Source: DATEHG01 sp035279705
GTDB taxonomy: Bacteria > Gemmatimonadota > Gemmatimonadetes > Gemmatimonadales > GWC2-71-9
Reading direction: 5' to 3'
Assembly (NCBI GenBank): GCA_035279705.1
Contig: DATEHG010000111.1
Location: 51,666 to 115,665 of the forward strand
DNA: 64,000 bases
Of the stretch, positions 16,362 to 24,710 are shown piece by piece. The translations under genes were made by a program, and so were the position numbers. The notes beneath the pieces are model-generated. The model saw only the letters and a program-made list of their open reading frames with translations. It ran no database searches and was not told the origin of the DNA. Each line of letters begins with the position of its first letter. Position 1 is the stretch's first letter.

Positions 16362-18149
16362 CTAGAAGGCGTCTCCCCACGGGATGCTGAGCCGCGTGGC
16401 GGCATCCACGATCCCCACCATGCTGTAGGTCTGCACGAAGTTGCCCCACAGCTCCCCCGTTGCCGGTTCGACATCCTCCGAGAGCAGGCCGTGACGATTG
16501 CGCCGGGCCAGAACCCGTTCGAACAGCTCGCGCGCCTCCTGGCGCCGTCCCAGGGCGGCGAGGGCGTTGATATACCAGAAGGTGCAGGCCAGGAAGGCCG
16601 TCTCGGGAACGCCGAAATCGTCCCGATCGACATAGCGGAAGATGAAATCGCCGCGGCGGAGCCCCCGCTCGATGGCGGTGACGGTCCCGACGAAGCGGGG
16701 ATCATCCGCGGGCAGGAATCCCAGGTCATGCATCCGGAGCACGCTGGCATCGAGGGTATTGCCATCGAGTGAAGCGGTGAAACTGCCCAGCCGCGCATTC
16801 CAGCCCCGCTCACAGATGACCTGGTGGATTCTCCTGGCGTGCTGGCGCCAGTACCCGGCCCTGTCCTCGCGGCCGAGCCGCGCGGCGATGCGCGCCAGCC
16901 GATCGCAGCCGGCCCAGCACATCATGCTCGAGGAGGTGTGGACCCGGCTGATGCCCCGGAATTCCCAGATCCCGGCATCGGCCTGGTCGAACAGCCGCGC
17001 CGCCGCTTCGCCGAGCAGTTCGAGGCGGTGGAAGAGGGCTTCGTTGCCTTCGCGGATCAGCCGGCGGTCGAAGAAGACGTGTGTCGCCGCGAGGATGGCC
17101 GAGCCGTAAACATCATGCTGCACCTGGCGGTGGGCCTGATTGCCTACCCTGACCGGCCCCATGCCCCGGTAGCCTGGCAGGGTGTTCACCACCCGTTCAT
17201 CGAGCACCGACCGGCCACTGATGCCGTAGACCGGCTTGAGCTCGCCGCGTTCGGCATCGGCCACGAGGTTGAGGATGAACGCCATGTACCGTTCCATGGT
17301 CCGCGTGGCGCCCAGACTGTTGAGCGCATTGACGACGAAATAGGCGTCACGCAGCCAGCAGTAGCGGTAGTCCCAGTTGCGGCCGCTCCCCGGCGCCTCC
17401 GGGATGGAGGTCGTCATGGCGGCCACCACCGCACCGGTATCCTCGAAGACGTTGAGCTCGAGGGTGATCGCGGCCCGGATGACGGCGTCCTGCCACTCGA
17501 ACGGAATGCCCAGCGAACGGACCCAGTCCCGCCAGTAGACCAGTGTTTCCTCGAGGAAGTGGCGGCCGACCGCACTGACAGATCCCTGCACCGTCTCGTC
17601 GGGCCCGAGCAGGAGCGTGAGGCTCCCCTCCACGAAAAAGGCCGCCTCCTCCAGGACCATCGTCACCGGCGCATCCGTGGTCAGGCGCAGCGCGGCGTCG
17701 GTGGCGAGGTAGCGGATATGGTTGCTGCCGGATGTCCAGGGTGCGCACTCCCGCCCGTAGTCGCGGGCCGGATTGACCCGCAGGCGCACCCGGGGCGTGC
17801 CACTGATCCGCCGCACCTGGCGCACCACCATCATGGGACAGAACATGCGGCCGTGCTGCCGGAAGCGGGGCGCAAAGTCCATCACCTCCACGGCGCCTCC
17901 GCTCCGGTCGAACAGCCGGGTGCAGAGCACCGGGGTATTGAGCAGATACTCCTGCTCCGTTCTCTCCAGGTCGAGCAATTCGATGGCGCAGCTGCCGGGA
18001 CCGGTACCGTCTTCCGGCCCGCGGAGCAGGCTGCAGAAGGCGGGGTCGCTGTCGAACCGGGGAAAGCAGCTCCAGACAATGCGGGCTTCGGGATCGATCA
18101 GCGCGCTGACCGCGCCGTTCCCGATGAGGGCCAGGTCGAGCGCGCTCAA
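16362..18149 (-). CDS. Glycoside hydrolase family 15 (trehalase/glucoamylase-like)
   Basis: GH15 enzymes hydrolyse terminal alpha-glucosides; bacterial members next to trehalose genes are often trehalases. I choose a TTG start at 18147-18149: it overlaps the otsB stop, is preceded by GGGAG at 6-nt spacing, and yields 595 residues beginning with MSALDLALIGNGAVSALIDP, the usual family N-terminus. The upstream frame stays open but runs through otsB. Motifs SGRNWDYRYCWLRDAYF-type (about 254-270) and GNQAHRQVQHDVYGSA (about 335-350) belong to the catalytic (alpha/alpha)6 barrel. Starch-type or trehalose specificity cannot be decided by eye. Confidence 0.88.
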   Translation of the reverse strand: MSALDLALIGNGAVSALIDPEARIVWSCFPRFDSDPAFCSLLRGPEDGTGPGSCAIELLDLERTEQEYLLNTPVLCTRLFDRSGGAVEVMDFAPRFRQHGRMFCPMMVVRQVRRISGTPRVRLRVNPARDYGRECAPWTSGSNHIRYLATDAALRLTTDAPVTMVLEEAAFFVEGSLTLLLGPDETVQGSVSAVGRHFLEETLVYWRDWVRSLGIPFEWQDAVIRAAITLELNVFEDTGAVVAAMTTSIPEAPGSGRNWDYRYCWLRDAYFVVNALNSLGATRTMERYMAFILNLVADAERGELKPVYGISGRSVLDERVVNTLPGYRGMGPVRVGNQAHRQVQHDVYGSAILAATHVFFDRRLIREGNEALFHRLELLGEAAARLFDQADAGIWEFRGISRVHTSSSMMCWAGCDRLARIAARLGREDRAGYWRQHARRIHQVICERGWNARLGSFTASLDGNTLDASVLRMHDLGFLPADDPRFVGTVTAIERGLRRGDFIFRYVDRDDFGVPETAFLACTFWYINALAALGRRQEARELFERVLARRNRHGLLSEDVEPATGELWGNFVQTYSMVGIVDAATRLSIPWGDAF

Positions 18150-18946
18150 TGGGAACTCCCCGGGAAATGACGCCGCACCGGATGCGGGGCCGGCGTTCCG
18201 GCGCTGAGCCAGCCCAGAACGGCGGGCACGTCGTGCAGCCGCCAGAAGGCTGTCGTGGGTCCAGGGCCCACCTTGATCGAGTGACCGCCCAGGCGATTGA
18301 CGACGGCGAAGCCGAATTCGTCCGTGGCGTCGTCGCCGACGAAGACCGGCGTCCGGCCCCGGAACGGCGCCTCCGCCATGAATTCGAAGATGGCGTCCCC
18401 CTTGTCCCGGCCCGCGGGCTTGAGCTCGACCACCTGCTTGCCCTCCTGGACGGTGAACTCCGGACCGAGTGACTTGCAGGCCGACCGCACGGCCCGCGAC
18501 GCCAGGCCGGCCAGGCGCGGTTCCCGCCGGAAGTGCAGCGCCAGCGAACTGCCCTTGTCTTCGAGCAGCAAGCCCGGCCACTGGGCGATGAACTCCGACA
18601 GACTCTGCCGCGCCAGATCGAGCCGCTCCGAGGGAAAGGGGTGCCGGTGCAGCACGCCATCGGCGCCGCGGCGCTCGACGCCATGCTGGCCCGCCAGCGG
18701 CAGCGGCGGCCCCGGAATGAGCTGGTCCAGCTCGACGAGCGAGCGGCCGCTGATCAGCGCGAGCGCCCCGCCAGTCAGCGTCCGGGTGGCCTGCAGCAGG
18801 TCACGCACGCCGGGGTTGATCTCGATTGCGTCCGGCGTCTCGGCCAGCTCCACCAGTGTGCCGTCGAGATCGAGAAAGCAGGCCCAGCCGGCGGCCGGCG
18901 CGATCAGACCGGAGGATGGAGGGGCGGAGTCGGGCTGCGGTCTCAC
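18146..18946 (-). CDS. otsB: Trehalose-6-phosphate phosphatase
   Basis: HAD-family phosphatase that converts trehalose 6-phosphate to trehalose. The 266 residues carry motif I DLDGTLVELA near 26-35, motif II in LALISGRSL, and the motif III/IV block VFVGDDATDEFGF near 211-223. GQHGVERRG and ELKPAGRDKG are also typical of the family. It overlaps otsA upstream and the GH15 gene downstream by 4 bp each. Confidence 0.93.
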   Translation of the reverse strand: MRPQPDSAPPSSGLIAPAAGWACFLDLDGTLVELAETPDAIEINPGVRDLLQATRTLTGGALALISGRSLVELDQLIPGPPLPLAGQHGVERRGADGVLHRHPFPSERLDLARQSLSEFIAQWPGLLLEDKGSSLALHFRREPRLAGLASRAVRSACKSLGPEFTVQEGKQVVELKPAGRDKGDAIFEFMAEAPFRGRTPVFVGDDATDEFGFAVVNRLGGHSIKVGPGPTTAFWRLHDVPAVLGWLSAGTPAPHPVRRHFPGSSH

Positions 18947-21192
18947 AGCAGGCGGCTCACCGCCAGCGCCCGGCCACCGGCCGCGCTCACCCGCTCAAGC
19001 AACCGGCCGCGGCGCTGCAATCCCGCGGCGTCGATCAGCATCCGCCCCGCCCACCGGAACACGTTGAACTCGCGGATCAGGGCGCGCATGAGCCGCATCC
19101 TGGCGCGCTCTTCGCCCTCCGGCATGACCAGCGCCATGTGCAGCGCGGCGGCGCATTCGTCGGTGTCGTACGGATTGACGATGAGGGCCTCGGGGAGCTC
19201 CCGCGCGGCGCCGGTGAACTGGCTCAGCACGAGGACGCCGCGCTCGTCGTCCCGGGAGGAGACGAACTCCTTGGCCACCAGATTCATCCCATCGTGCAGG
19301 CTGCTCACCACGCAGACTTCCGCCGCCCGGTAGTACTCGTACACCTGGTGCGGCTCATGGTGATCGCCCAGCAGGAGGATCGCCGGGTGCTCGGCCGACT
19401 CGAACCGCTGGTTGATCCGGGCCACCAGCGATTCCACCCGGTGCTGGTAGTGCCGGTACTCCTCGATCGAGGTTCGCGTGGGTGCGGCCACCTGCACGAA
19501 GGTGAAGCGGCCGATCCATTCGGGGCGCAGTTCGAAGAGCCGCTCCACCGCGCGCAGCCGCTCTTCGACGCCCTTGGTGTAGTCGAGCCGGTCCACCCCC
19601 ACGCCGATCCGGTGCGACTCGGGGAGTCCATGGCGCCGGCGGACGGCAATCCGGCACTCCTCCACCGTCCGCTCCATGAGCTCGGCCGGTGGAGGCCATT
19701 CGACGGAAATGGGATAGCGCTTGACGGCCGTCCGCGACCCCTGGTAGCTGACCGTGAAACTCTCCCGATCGGTCCGGGCTTCGAGCAGGCTGTCGACGGT
19801 GTCGACGAAGTTGTTGCAGTGGAACTGGGTGTGAAATCCGAGAATGCTGCTACCCAGCAGGCCGTCGAGCAGCTCCTCGCGCCAGGGACAGATGCCGAAC
19901 GCTTCCGGATTGGGCCACGGGATGTGCCAGAACGTCACGATGGTCGCGGCCGGAAGCTGCTGGCGGATCATGCGCGGCAGCAGCGCGAAGTGATAATCCT
20001 GGACCAGGACGATCGGATCGGCCGAGCGGACCTCGTCCGACACCGCAGCCGCGAAGGCGCGGTTGACCCGGGCGTACTGCTCCCAGTCCGACGTCCGGAA
20101 GGTCGGGCGGACGTGGGCGATGTGGCACAGCGGCCAGAGGCCCTCGTTGGCGAAGCCGTAGTAGTAGCCCGCTTCCTCCTCGGGGCTGAGCCAGACGCGA
20201 CGGATCTGGTAGGCGGGGTGGTCCGGTGGCACGGAAACCCGGTCGTGACGGTCAACGACCGCGCGGTCCGCCGAGCCGCTGCCGTGGGCGACCCAGGTGC
20301 CGGAGCACGCCCGCATGATCGGCTCGAGCGCCGTCACCAGTCCGCTGGCCGGGCGATGAACCTCGATCGCGTCGCCCCGGTATACGTGGAGGAAGGGCTC
20401 GCGGTTGGAGACGACGATGACTTCCTGGCCCCTGAGATCTTCGTGCAGCGTGGCGCGGAGCGCCTCGGCGGTCCAGACCGTCTGGCCTTCGTCCCGCGGG
20501 CGCTGGCCGGCTTCGATGTCGCGAACGAGTTCGCGAAGATCCCGGGCCAGCGGACGGAACTCCGGCTTGGGAGAGCTCTCCGAGGCGCGCAGCAGTCCTT
20601 CGCCGCGGAGCAGCGCCCGCATGCCCGCTTCCCAGCCCCGCCAGCTGACCTGCGCAATGACGACCGTGATCAGCGAGATGGTGACGCCGAGGAGCACGAA
20701 GAAATAGAAGACGTAGCGCCGGGTTTCCTCGCTTCTCAGCTGCACGAAACTCATGTCGTGCACCAGCACCAGGCGACCGTGGGGCCAGGCCGGGATTTCG
20801 AGTGGCCGTACCGACACGAGGAGGGGGCCCTGCGGGATCCTGAGGATGTAGCCGGTCGGTCCCGAATAGCGATCGAGGTCGCTGCAGCTCACGTCGGCCG
20901 GCATGGCGGCCGTGGCAAGGATGCGCTCATCGCCGCCGGCGCAGACGCCGACGGCATAGACCCGCTCGTCTTCCGTGATCCGGGTGAAGAACTGGATCAG
21001 CCGTGCGCGGTTTCCGGCGGCCGCCAGGTCGAGATCCGACTCCCGGATGCTATTGGCGATCAGGTTGGCGCGGAGGTCGAGATCCCGCACGAACCAGCGG
21101 ACCGTCAGCTTGTCGACGAGGGGGAGGATGGCGTAGGCAATGGCCGCCAGGGCCAGGAGCAACGGCACAATGAAGCGGAGAGACAGCCGCAT
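18943..21192 (-). CDS. otsA: Trehalose-6-phosphate synthase fused to an N-terminal two-TM sensor-like module
   Basis: The C-terminal part (about 256-735) is a GT20 synthase that makes trehalose 6-phosphate from UDP-glucose and glucose 6-phosphate: it begins VIVVSNREPF and holds the QDYHFALLPRM, WHIPWPNPE, GVDRLDYTKGVEERL and SLHDGMNLVAKEF motifs. Unlike ordinary OtsA (about 470 residues) it is 749 long. Residues 1-255 contain a membrane segment (5-27), an extracytoplasmic segment (about 30-157), a second membrane segment (160-184) and a HAMP-like helix region (about 185-230). So the catalytic domain is probably tethered to the inner membrane. otsB overlaps its 3' end. Confidence 0.93.
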   Translation of the reverse strand: MRLSLRFIVPLLLALAAIAYAILPLVDKLTVRWFVRDLDLRANLIANSIRESDLDLAAAGNRARLIQFFTRITEDERVYAVGVCAGGDERILATAAMPADVSCSDLDRYSGPTGYILRIPQGPLLVSVRPLEIPAWPHGRLVLVHDMSFVQLRSEETRRYVFYFFVLLGVTISLITVVIAQVSWRGWEAGMRALLRGEGLLRASESSPKPEFRPLARDLRELVRDIEAGQRPRDEGQTVWTAEALRATLHEDLRGQEVIVVSNREPFLHVYRGDAIEVHRPASGLVTALEPIMRACSGTWVAHGSGSADRAVVDRHDRVSVPPDHPAYQIRRVWLSPEEEAGYYYGFANEGLWPLCHIAHVRPTFRTSDWEQYARVNRAFAAAVSDEVRSADPIVLVQDYHFALLPRMIRQQLPAATIVTFWHIPWPNPEAFGICPWREELLDGLLGSSILGFHTQFHCNNFVDTVDSLLEARTDRESFTVSYQGSRTAVKRYPISVEWPPPAELMERTVEECRIAVRRRHGLPESHRIGVGVDRLDYTKGVEERLRAVERLFELRPEWIGRFTFVQVAAPTRTSIEEYRHYQHRVESLVARINQRFESAEHPAILLLGDHHEPHQVYEYYRAAEVCVVSSLHDGMNLVAKEFVSSRDDERGVLVLSQFTGAARELPEALIVNPYDTDECAAALHMALVMPEGEERARMRLMRALIREFNVFRWAGRMLIDAAGLQRRGRLLERVSAAGGRALAVSRLL

Positions 21193-21404
21193 GTATCATC
21201 ACTCGCCGCCCGTCGGCCGGGGAGCCAGGCCCCAAGGGGCCGGCTCGAACCCGGAAAGCCGCGCGGGCGATCGCATGAAGCCAGTGCAGGGCCCCGGCGC
21301 ACCAGCTTGAGTCACGGCCGGGGGGCGTGCCTACCCTCGCAACAAACACCATTGCTCCGGCCACCGCAAGGCGGCCCTCGGGCAATGTTCGGGACCCGCC
21401 GGCG

Positions 21405-21926
21405 CTACTTGAAGCTGCGGAAGTAGAGCGTGAAGTCGCTGGCGCTCTGCCGGGCGTAGAGGGAGGGCATGAATACCTCCTTCATTCCCGCCGGGAAGGG
21501 AAAGTGCTCCGAGGCAATGAGCGCCAGCATCTTGTCGTGGGGAGTGCCGAACTTCCCGTCGGCGACCATCAGCTTGACCCGGTCGCGCCCCGCCCGGAGG
21601 ACCTCGATCCGCTTCCAGGTGTCGTCGGCCTCCAGCGACTGATAAATCTTGCCGCCATCCACCGCCCCGAACGCCGTGATGGCGTACATCGTGCCCCCCG
21701 GGACGTTGAGATCGAGGGTGAGGCGGTCGCCCCCGTAGGCCGCGGCGAACCGTCTGAGGGTGGTGATGTTCCCGGAGAGATCGTGGGGTTCGGTTCCGTA
21801 GCCGGGTCCCTTGCGGAGGGCGGCTACGTAGTCCTTGACGGTGAGCTGGCCGAGTTTGGTGATCTTGCCGGAATCATCCTCGATGTGCCGCAGCGTATTC
21901 TTGACCACGTAGAGATACGTCGACAT
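21405..21926 (-). CDS. Conserved-looking protein of unknown function
   Basis: 173 residues beginning MSTYLYVVKNTLRHIEDDSG, without signal peptide or membrane segment. It has mixed alpha/beta character with alternating charged and hydrophobic stretches; I recognise no motif. It is isolated: about 210 bp separate it from otsA and 249 bp from the next gene, and I see no clear signals in those gaps. Codon use is like that of its neighbours, which supports real coding. Confidence 0.6.
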   Translation of the reverse strand: MSTYLYVVKNTLRHIEDDSGKITKLGQLTVKDYVAALRKGPGYGTEPHDLSGNITTLRRFAAAYGGDRLTLDLNVPGGTMYAITAFGAVDGGKIYQSLEADDTWKRIEVLRAGRDRVKLMVADGKFGTPHDKMLALIASEHFPFPAGMKEVFMPSLYARQSASDFTLYFRSFK

Positions 21927-22175
21927 GCGTCCTCCTCGCTCATCGCAGGGCGGTCAGCATCTCTCATCCGCGCTTCAAGCAATCGTTTCCCCGGGCCCAG
22001 CCCGTCCGGCGAGTACAGGTGAATGGACTCCACCGTTGGCCGCAACTGCGTGCCGCGGGCCGGCTCCGAACTCACCTGAGCGTTGTCCCTCCGTGGATTC
22101 CAAGCTGCCGGGCGTCTGCCGGATTCGCCAGCCTGACGGGGGGGCTGCCTGTCAGGTCATCACTCGCCGGGAGGA

Positions 22176-23132
22176 TCAGGGGGCACCCTGGGTGATCTTC
22201 CAGCTCCGGATCCGCCAGGTCTCGCCGTCCCGGGCGGCCATGGCAGTGGCTTTCATCCGCCGACTCGAGCCCGTGCCGAAGGGGTTCACCCATCGCGCGA
22301 CCCATTGCGCCCTGGCGGTCCCGTCGTCCTCACTCACTGTGACGTCGAGCAGAATGGCCTCTCGCAGCGATATGTGATGTTTGGAGGCAAAGACCATGAA
22401 ATCGGGAGGGCCGACCGCAAGCACCGGATCGGTGTACCGGGCCGAGTCCACGGCGGTGACCAGCAAAGTCAACCACTCGGCCAGGGCGCTCCTGGCGCGG
22501 GCCAGCCTGCTCTCCCGCACATCGGCCGCCGGTAGCGCCGGCGCCTCGAGCTCCTGCTGCTCCCTCGCCAGCTGGGCTGCGCGGTTCGTGGCCTCCAGGA
22601 GGACCAGGGAGTCGGCCCTGCGGAGCTCCGCCAGTCGACGTTCCTCTTCCGCAACCGAGTCAGCGTGCCGGCGCGAGACGGCCGCCAAGGAATCGGCGCG
22701 CCGTTGCGACGCCCCAGCGAACCAGTCTTCGATCCGGGTCGCGTCGAGTGCCGCGGTCGTGTCGGCCTGCTCGACGGGAAGCCCGGACTCCGCCGCAGCA
22801 GCGGGAGGCTGGATGGATGATGGTGGTGGTGACGAACTGGCTGAAGCCGCGAGGGGCTCGCGGGGAGCAACGGAAGAGTCCGACGGCGCCAATCCGGAGT
22901 TGCCTTCGCCGATCGGCTGGAGTTGTACGGGAGGTGTGCGGGCTTGCGGGGAGGGGTCGGAGCGCGCCGATCGCCAGAGCCACCAGCCGGCCAGCACGGT
23001 GACGACGGCGAGCACACCCAGGAGCCGATGACTCGTCTGCGCTCGGCGGCGGGCCAACGGAGAGGTGAACCCGACGTCCTCGTCCTCCCTGGGCGGGGGA
23101 ACGAGGACCCAACCCTTGCGATCACCTGCCAC
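22176..23132 (-). CDS. Membrane-anchored protein with coiled-coil stalk, unknown function
   Basis: The 318-residue protein has a short charged N-terminus, one membrane segment at about 37-54 (LLGVLAVVTVLAGWWLW), a Pro/Ser-rich linker to about 120, and a charged helical stretch with repeated RRADSL/RRHADSV units (about 140-200). A C-terminal domain of about 110 residues ends in a small beta-rich fold reminiscent of NTF2-like or DUF4440-type folds (WVARWVNPFGTG...WRIRSWKI). Function unknown. It is the last host gene before the prophage attachment site. Confidence 0.65.
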   Translation of the reverse strand: MAGDRKGWVLVPPPREDEDVGFTSPLARRRAQTSHRLLGVLAVVTVLAGWWLWRSARSDPSPQARTPPVQLQPIGEGNSGLAPSDSSVAPREPLAASASSSPPPSSIQPPAAAAESGLPVEQADTTAALDATRIEDWFAGASQRRADSLAAVSRRHADSVAEEERRLAELRRADSLVLLEATNRAAQLAREQQELEAPALPAADVRESRLARARSALAEWLTLLVTAVDSARYTDPVLAVGPPDFMVFASKHHISLREAILLDVTVSEDDGTARAQWVARWVNPFGTGSSRRMKATAMAARDGETWRIRSWKITQGAP

Positions 23133-23339
23133 GGCCTATCGCCTCAAGAGCGGCTCGGCGCGGACTTGATGGGGCTCCAGCCTCCGAGCGGTCAATTTGC
23201 AGTCGACACTGCAGCCCGCGTTCAACCAATAACCGATTGTCCTGGGGACAGGAAGGGCGGTTCGGGCGGGAGCAAATGTGGCAGGAAGGATATTGAGTAT
23301 CGTGGCGGGACCCGGGGCGTCGCGCGGTTCTCGCATCAA

Positions 23340-23392
23340 TGCTCGGGGTGGGGATCGAACCCACATGAGGGTTGCCCCTCTTGGGATTTTAA
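23340..23392 (-). pseudogene. 3' half of tRNA-Leu(UAA): prophage left attachment site (attL)
   Basis: On the minus strand one reads the end of the anticodon loop (CTTAAAA, anticodon UAA), the 3' anticodon stem TCCCA, a class II variable arm GAGGG-GCAA-CCCTC, a perfect T arm (GTGGG TTCGATC CCCAC) and an acceptor 3' strand CCCGAGC plus A. The 5' half is missing: upstream sequence does not supply the TGGGA stem strand or a D arm. A break in the anticodon loop followed by phage genes is the usual product of integration by a tyrosine recombinase. The intact copy should lie at the far end of the prophage. Confidence 0.82.
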
Positions 23393-23428
23393 GGAAGGCC
23401 CAGCCCCGGGGCCAGCCTGCCTTTCCTT
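23391..23428. repeat. Imperfect inverted repeat at the integration junction
   Basis: AAGGAAGGC (23391-23399) pairs with GCCTTTCCTT (23419-23428, one extra T) around a perfect 10-bp palindrome GCCCCGGGGC (23403-23412). It overlaps the tRNA anticodon-loop boundary, so it could be part of the integrase core/arm sites or a transcription stop. Confidence 0.5.
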
Positions 23429-23476
23429 CTATATACGTGGCCCCGAGCGGCCCCGACCGACCCCGGCCAGCGCCCG

Positions 23477-23500
23477 CCATGGTACCGCCCATGGTACCGC
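23477..23500. repeat. Two tandem copies of CCATGGTACCGC
   Basis: A perfect 12-bp direct repeat containing the palindrome GGTACC, in the 150-bp gene-free stretch between attL and the first phage gene. Position suggests an integrase arm-type or other protein-binding site; no further evidence. Confidence 0.7.
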
Positions 23501-23546
23501 CGCATTCGTCCGCTTTCCGGGTTGCCCGTGAAACGGGGAGGACCCG

Positions 23547-23774
23547 ATGAGGGTGCGGGCTGGCGATCCGGAGGCCGCCCGCGTGGAAGCGGTCAGTCTC
23601 GATGGATGGCTCCTCGAAAACGTCGTCGAGGCTGATGACCAGGAGGGGTGGGCGGAGCGGGAGGTCCTGGTCGATGGCCGGCCGGTCATCGAAAACGGGC
23701 AGGTCAAGACCGCGCGAGTGCATGGCGCGATCACGATTCACCTGCGGCCCTGCCTCCCTGGGGAGGCGCGCTGA
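23547..23774 (+). CDS. Small phage protein of unknown function
   Basis: 75 residues, acidic, MRVRAGDPEAARVEAVSLDG to the end RPCLPGEAR. No motif recognised. It is the first open gene right of attL, and its stop overlaps the next ATG (TGATG), so it belongs to the small-gene run ahead of the helicase gene. Confidence 0.55.
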   Translation: MRVRAGDPEAARVEAVSLDGWLLENVVEADDQEGWAEREVLVDGRPVIENGQVKTARVHGAITIHLRPCLPGEAR

Positions 23775-24043
23775 TGCCCGGCCCGATCGATCCGACCGAG
23801 GTCCGGTCCGCCACCGTGATCGAGCTCGATGACGCGACGTTCCGCGGGATCCTGGCGCGCGGGCTGGGCCTGCCCGATGGCGGCGAAGTCGTCACGCTCA
23901 AGGGCGAGAACGGCCGCGCGGTGATCTTCATCCAAGGCATTCCGCTGGGCTCGGTCTTCGAGCGGGATGACGCCGGCAGTGTCCGCTGGGCCGCAAAGAA
24001 GCGGTGGCGGCCCAACGGGGCGATCATGGAGGTGGAGCTGTGA
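23774..24043 (+). CDS. Small phage protein of unknown function
   Basis: 89 residues starting MPGPIDPTEVRSATVIELDD at the ATG that overlaps the previous stop. Mixed alpha/beta with no recognisable motif. The next gene starts at a GTG within its stop codon. Confidence 0.55.
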   Translation: MPGPIDPTEVRSATVIELDDATFRGILARGLGLPDGGEVVTLKGENGRAVIFIQGIPLGSVFERDDAGSVRWAAKKRWRPNGAIMEVEL

Positions 24044-24465
24044 GCCCCCGTCGCACCTACACCGCCGACGACCAGGACGTGCTCGCCGGCCGACCAGCCG
24101 CGGCAGACCACGGTCCGCTCTTCGATCCGCCCCCGCCCTCGCCGGCGCGCTCGATCGCCGCCGGCAAGAAGGCCCTCGACGCCGCGGCCGCCGCGCGCGA
24201 GCAGCTCATTGCGGCGATGGTGCCCGTCGCGCGCGAGCTCGGCCTCAAGGCCGGTCGGCACGGCATCATTCCGGCCGACGTCCGCTTGGCCTGCGAGCAC
24301 CGGCAGATCTGCGGCAAGTCCGCCGATCAGCGGTTCTACTCGTTCCTGCCGGCCGTGATGACCCGCGCCGGTGGCAAGCCCACTGACCACACGCGCCCCA
24401 GCTTCCTCGCGAGCTCCCACGGCAAACCGCAGCGGGTCTACGTCTGGACCGAGGCGGCCGCATGA
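24040..24465 (+). CDS. Phage protein of unknown function
   Basis: 141 residues from a GTG at 24040-24042 preceded by GGAGGTGGAGCT, a good ribosome site; it overlaps the preceding stop. The N-terminal 40 residues are proline- and aspartate-rich. Residues about 45-140 form helices then a short beta end (SHGKPQRVYVW), which might be a small winged-helix-like fold, but I would not name a function. Confidence 0.55.
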   Translation: MSPRRTYTADDQDVLAGRPAAADHGPLFDPPPPSPARSIAAGKKALDAAAAAREQLIAAMVPVARELGLKAGRHGIIPADVRLACEHRQICGKSADQRFYSFLPAVMTRAGGKPTDHTRPSFLASSHGKPQRVYVWTEAAA

Positions 24466-24710
24466 GAGCCGCCCCGATCGCGGCCGCGCTGGCGGCGCCG
24501 GATCCCCCTGCGGCCTTCCCGCCGCTCGAGCTCCACGTCCCTGGCGTCCACCATGTTGTGCCGCCGCCGGCGTCGGACCTCGAGGCGGCCTGTCTGCGGC
24601 GCGCGGTGGCGGCCTGGTTGCGTCATGGTGCCGGCGGTGAGGGACCAATCACGATCTCCCCCGCGATGGCGGGATTCCTGGCCACAGAACTCGAGCGGAG
24701 GGTGGGCTGA
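24462..24710 (+). CDS. Small phage protein of unknown function
   Basis: 82 residues, MRAAPIAAALAAPDPPAAFP at the N-terminus, Pro/Ala-rich then a C-terminal helix pair. Overlaps its neighbours by 4 bp and 1 bp. No motif recognised. Confidence 0.5.
   Translation: MRAAPIAAALAAPDPPAAFPPLELHVPGVHHVVPPPASDLEAACLRRAVAAWLRHGAGGEGPITISPAMAGFLATELERRVG

Noticed and set aside
18826..21426. An 866-codon plus-strand open frame
   Set aside because: Antisense to otsA with no recognisable domain, while otsA has all GT20 motifs.
23340..23433. A complete tRNA using GCTCGGG near 23433 as the 5' acceptor strand
   Set aside because: The acceptor would pair, but there is no D arm and the 5' anticodon stem strand does not match, so only the 3' half is real tRNA sequence.
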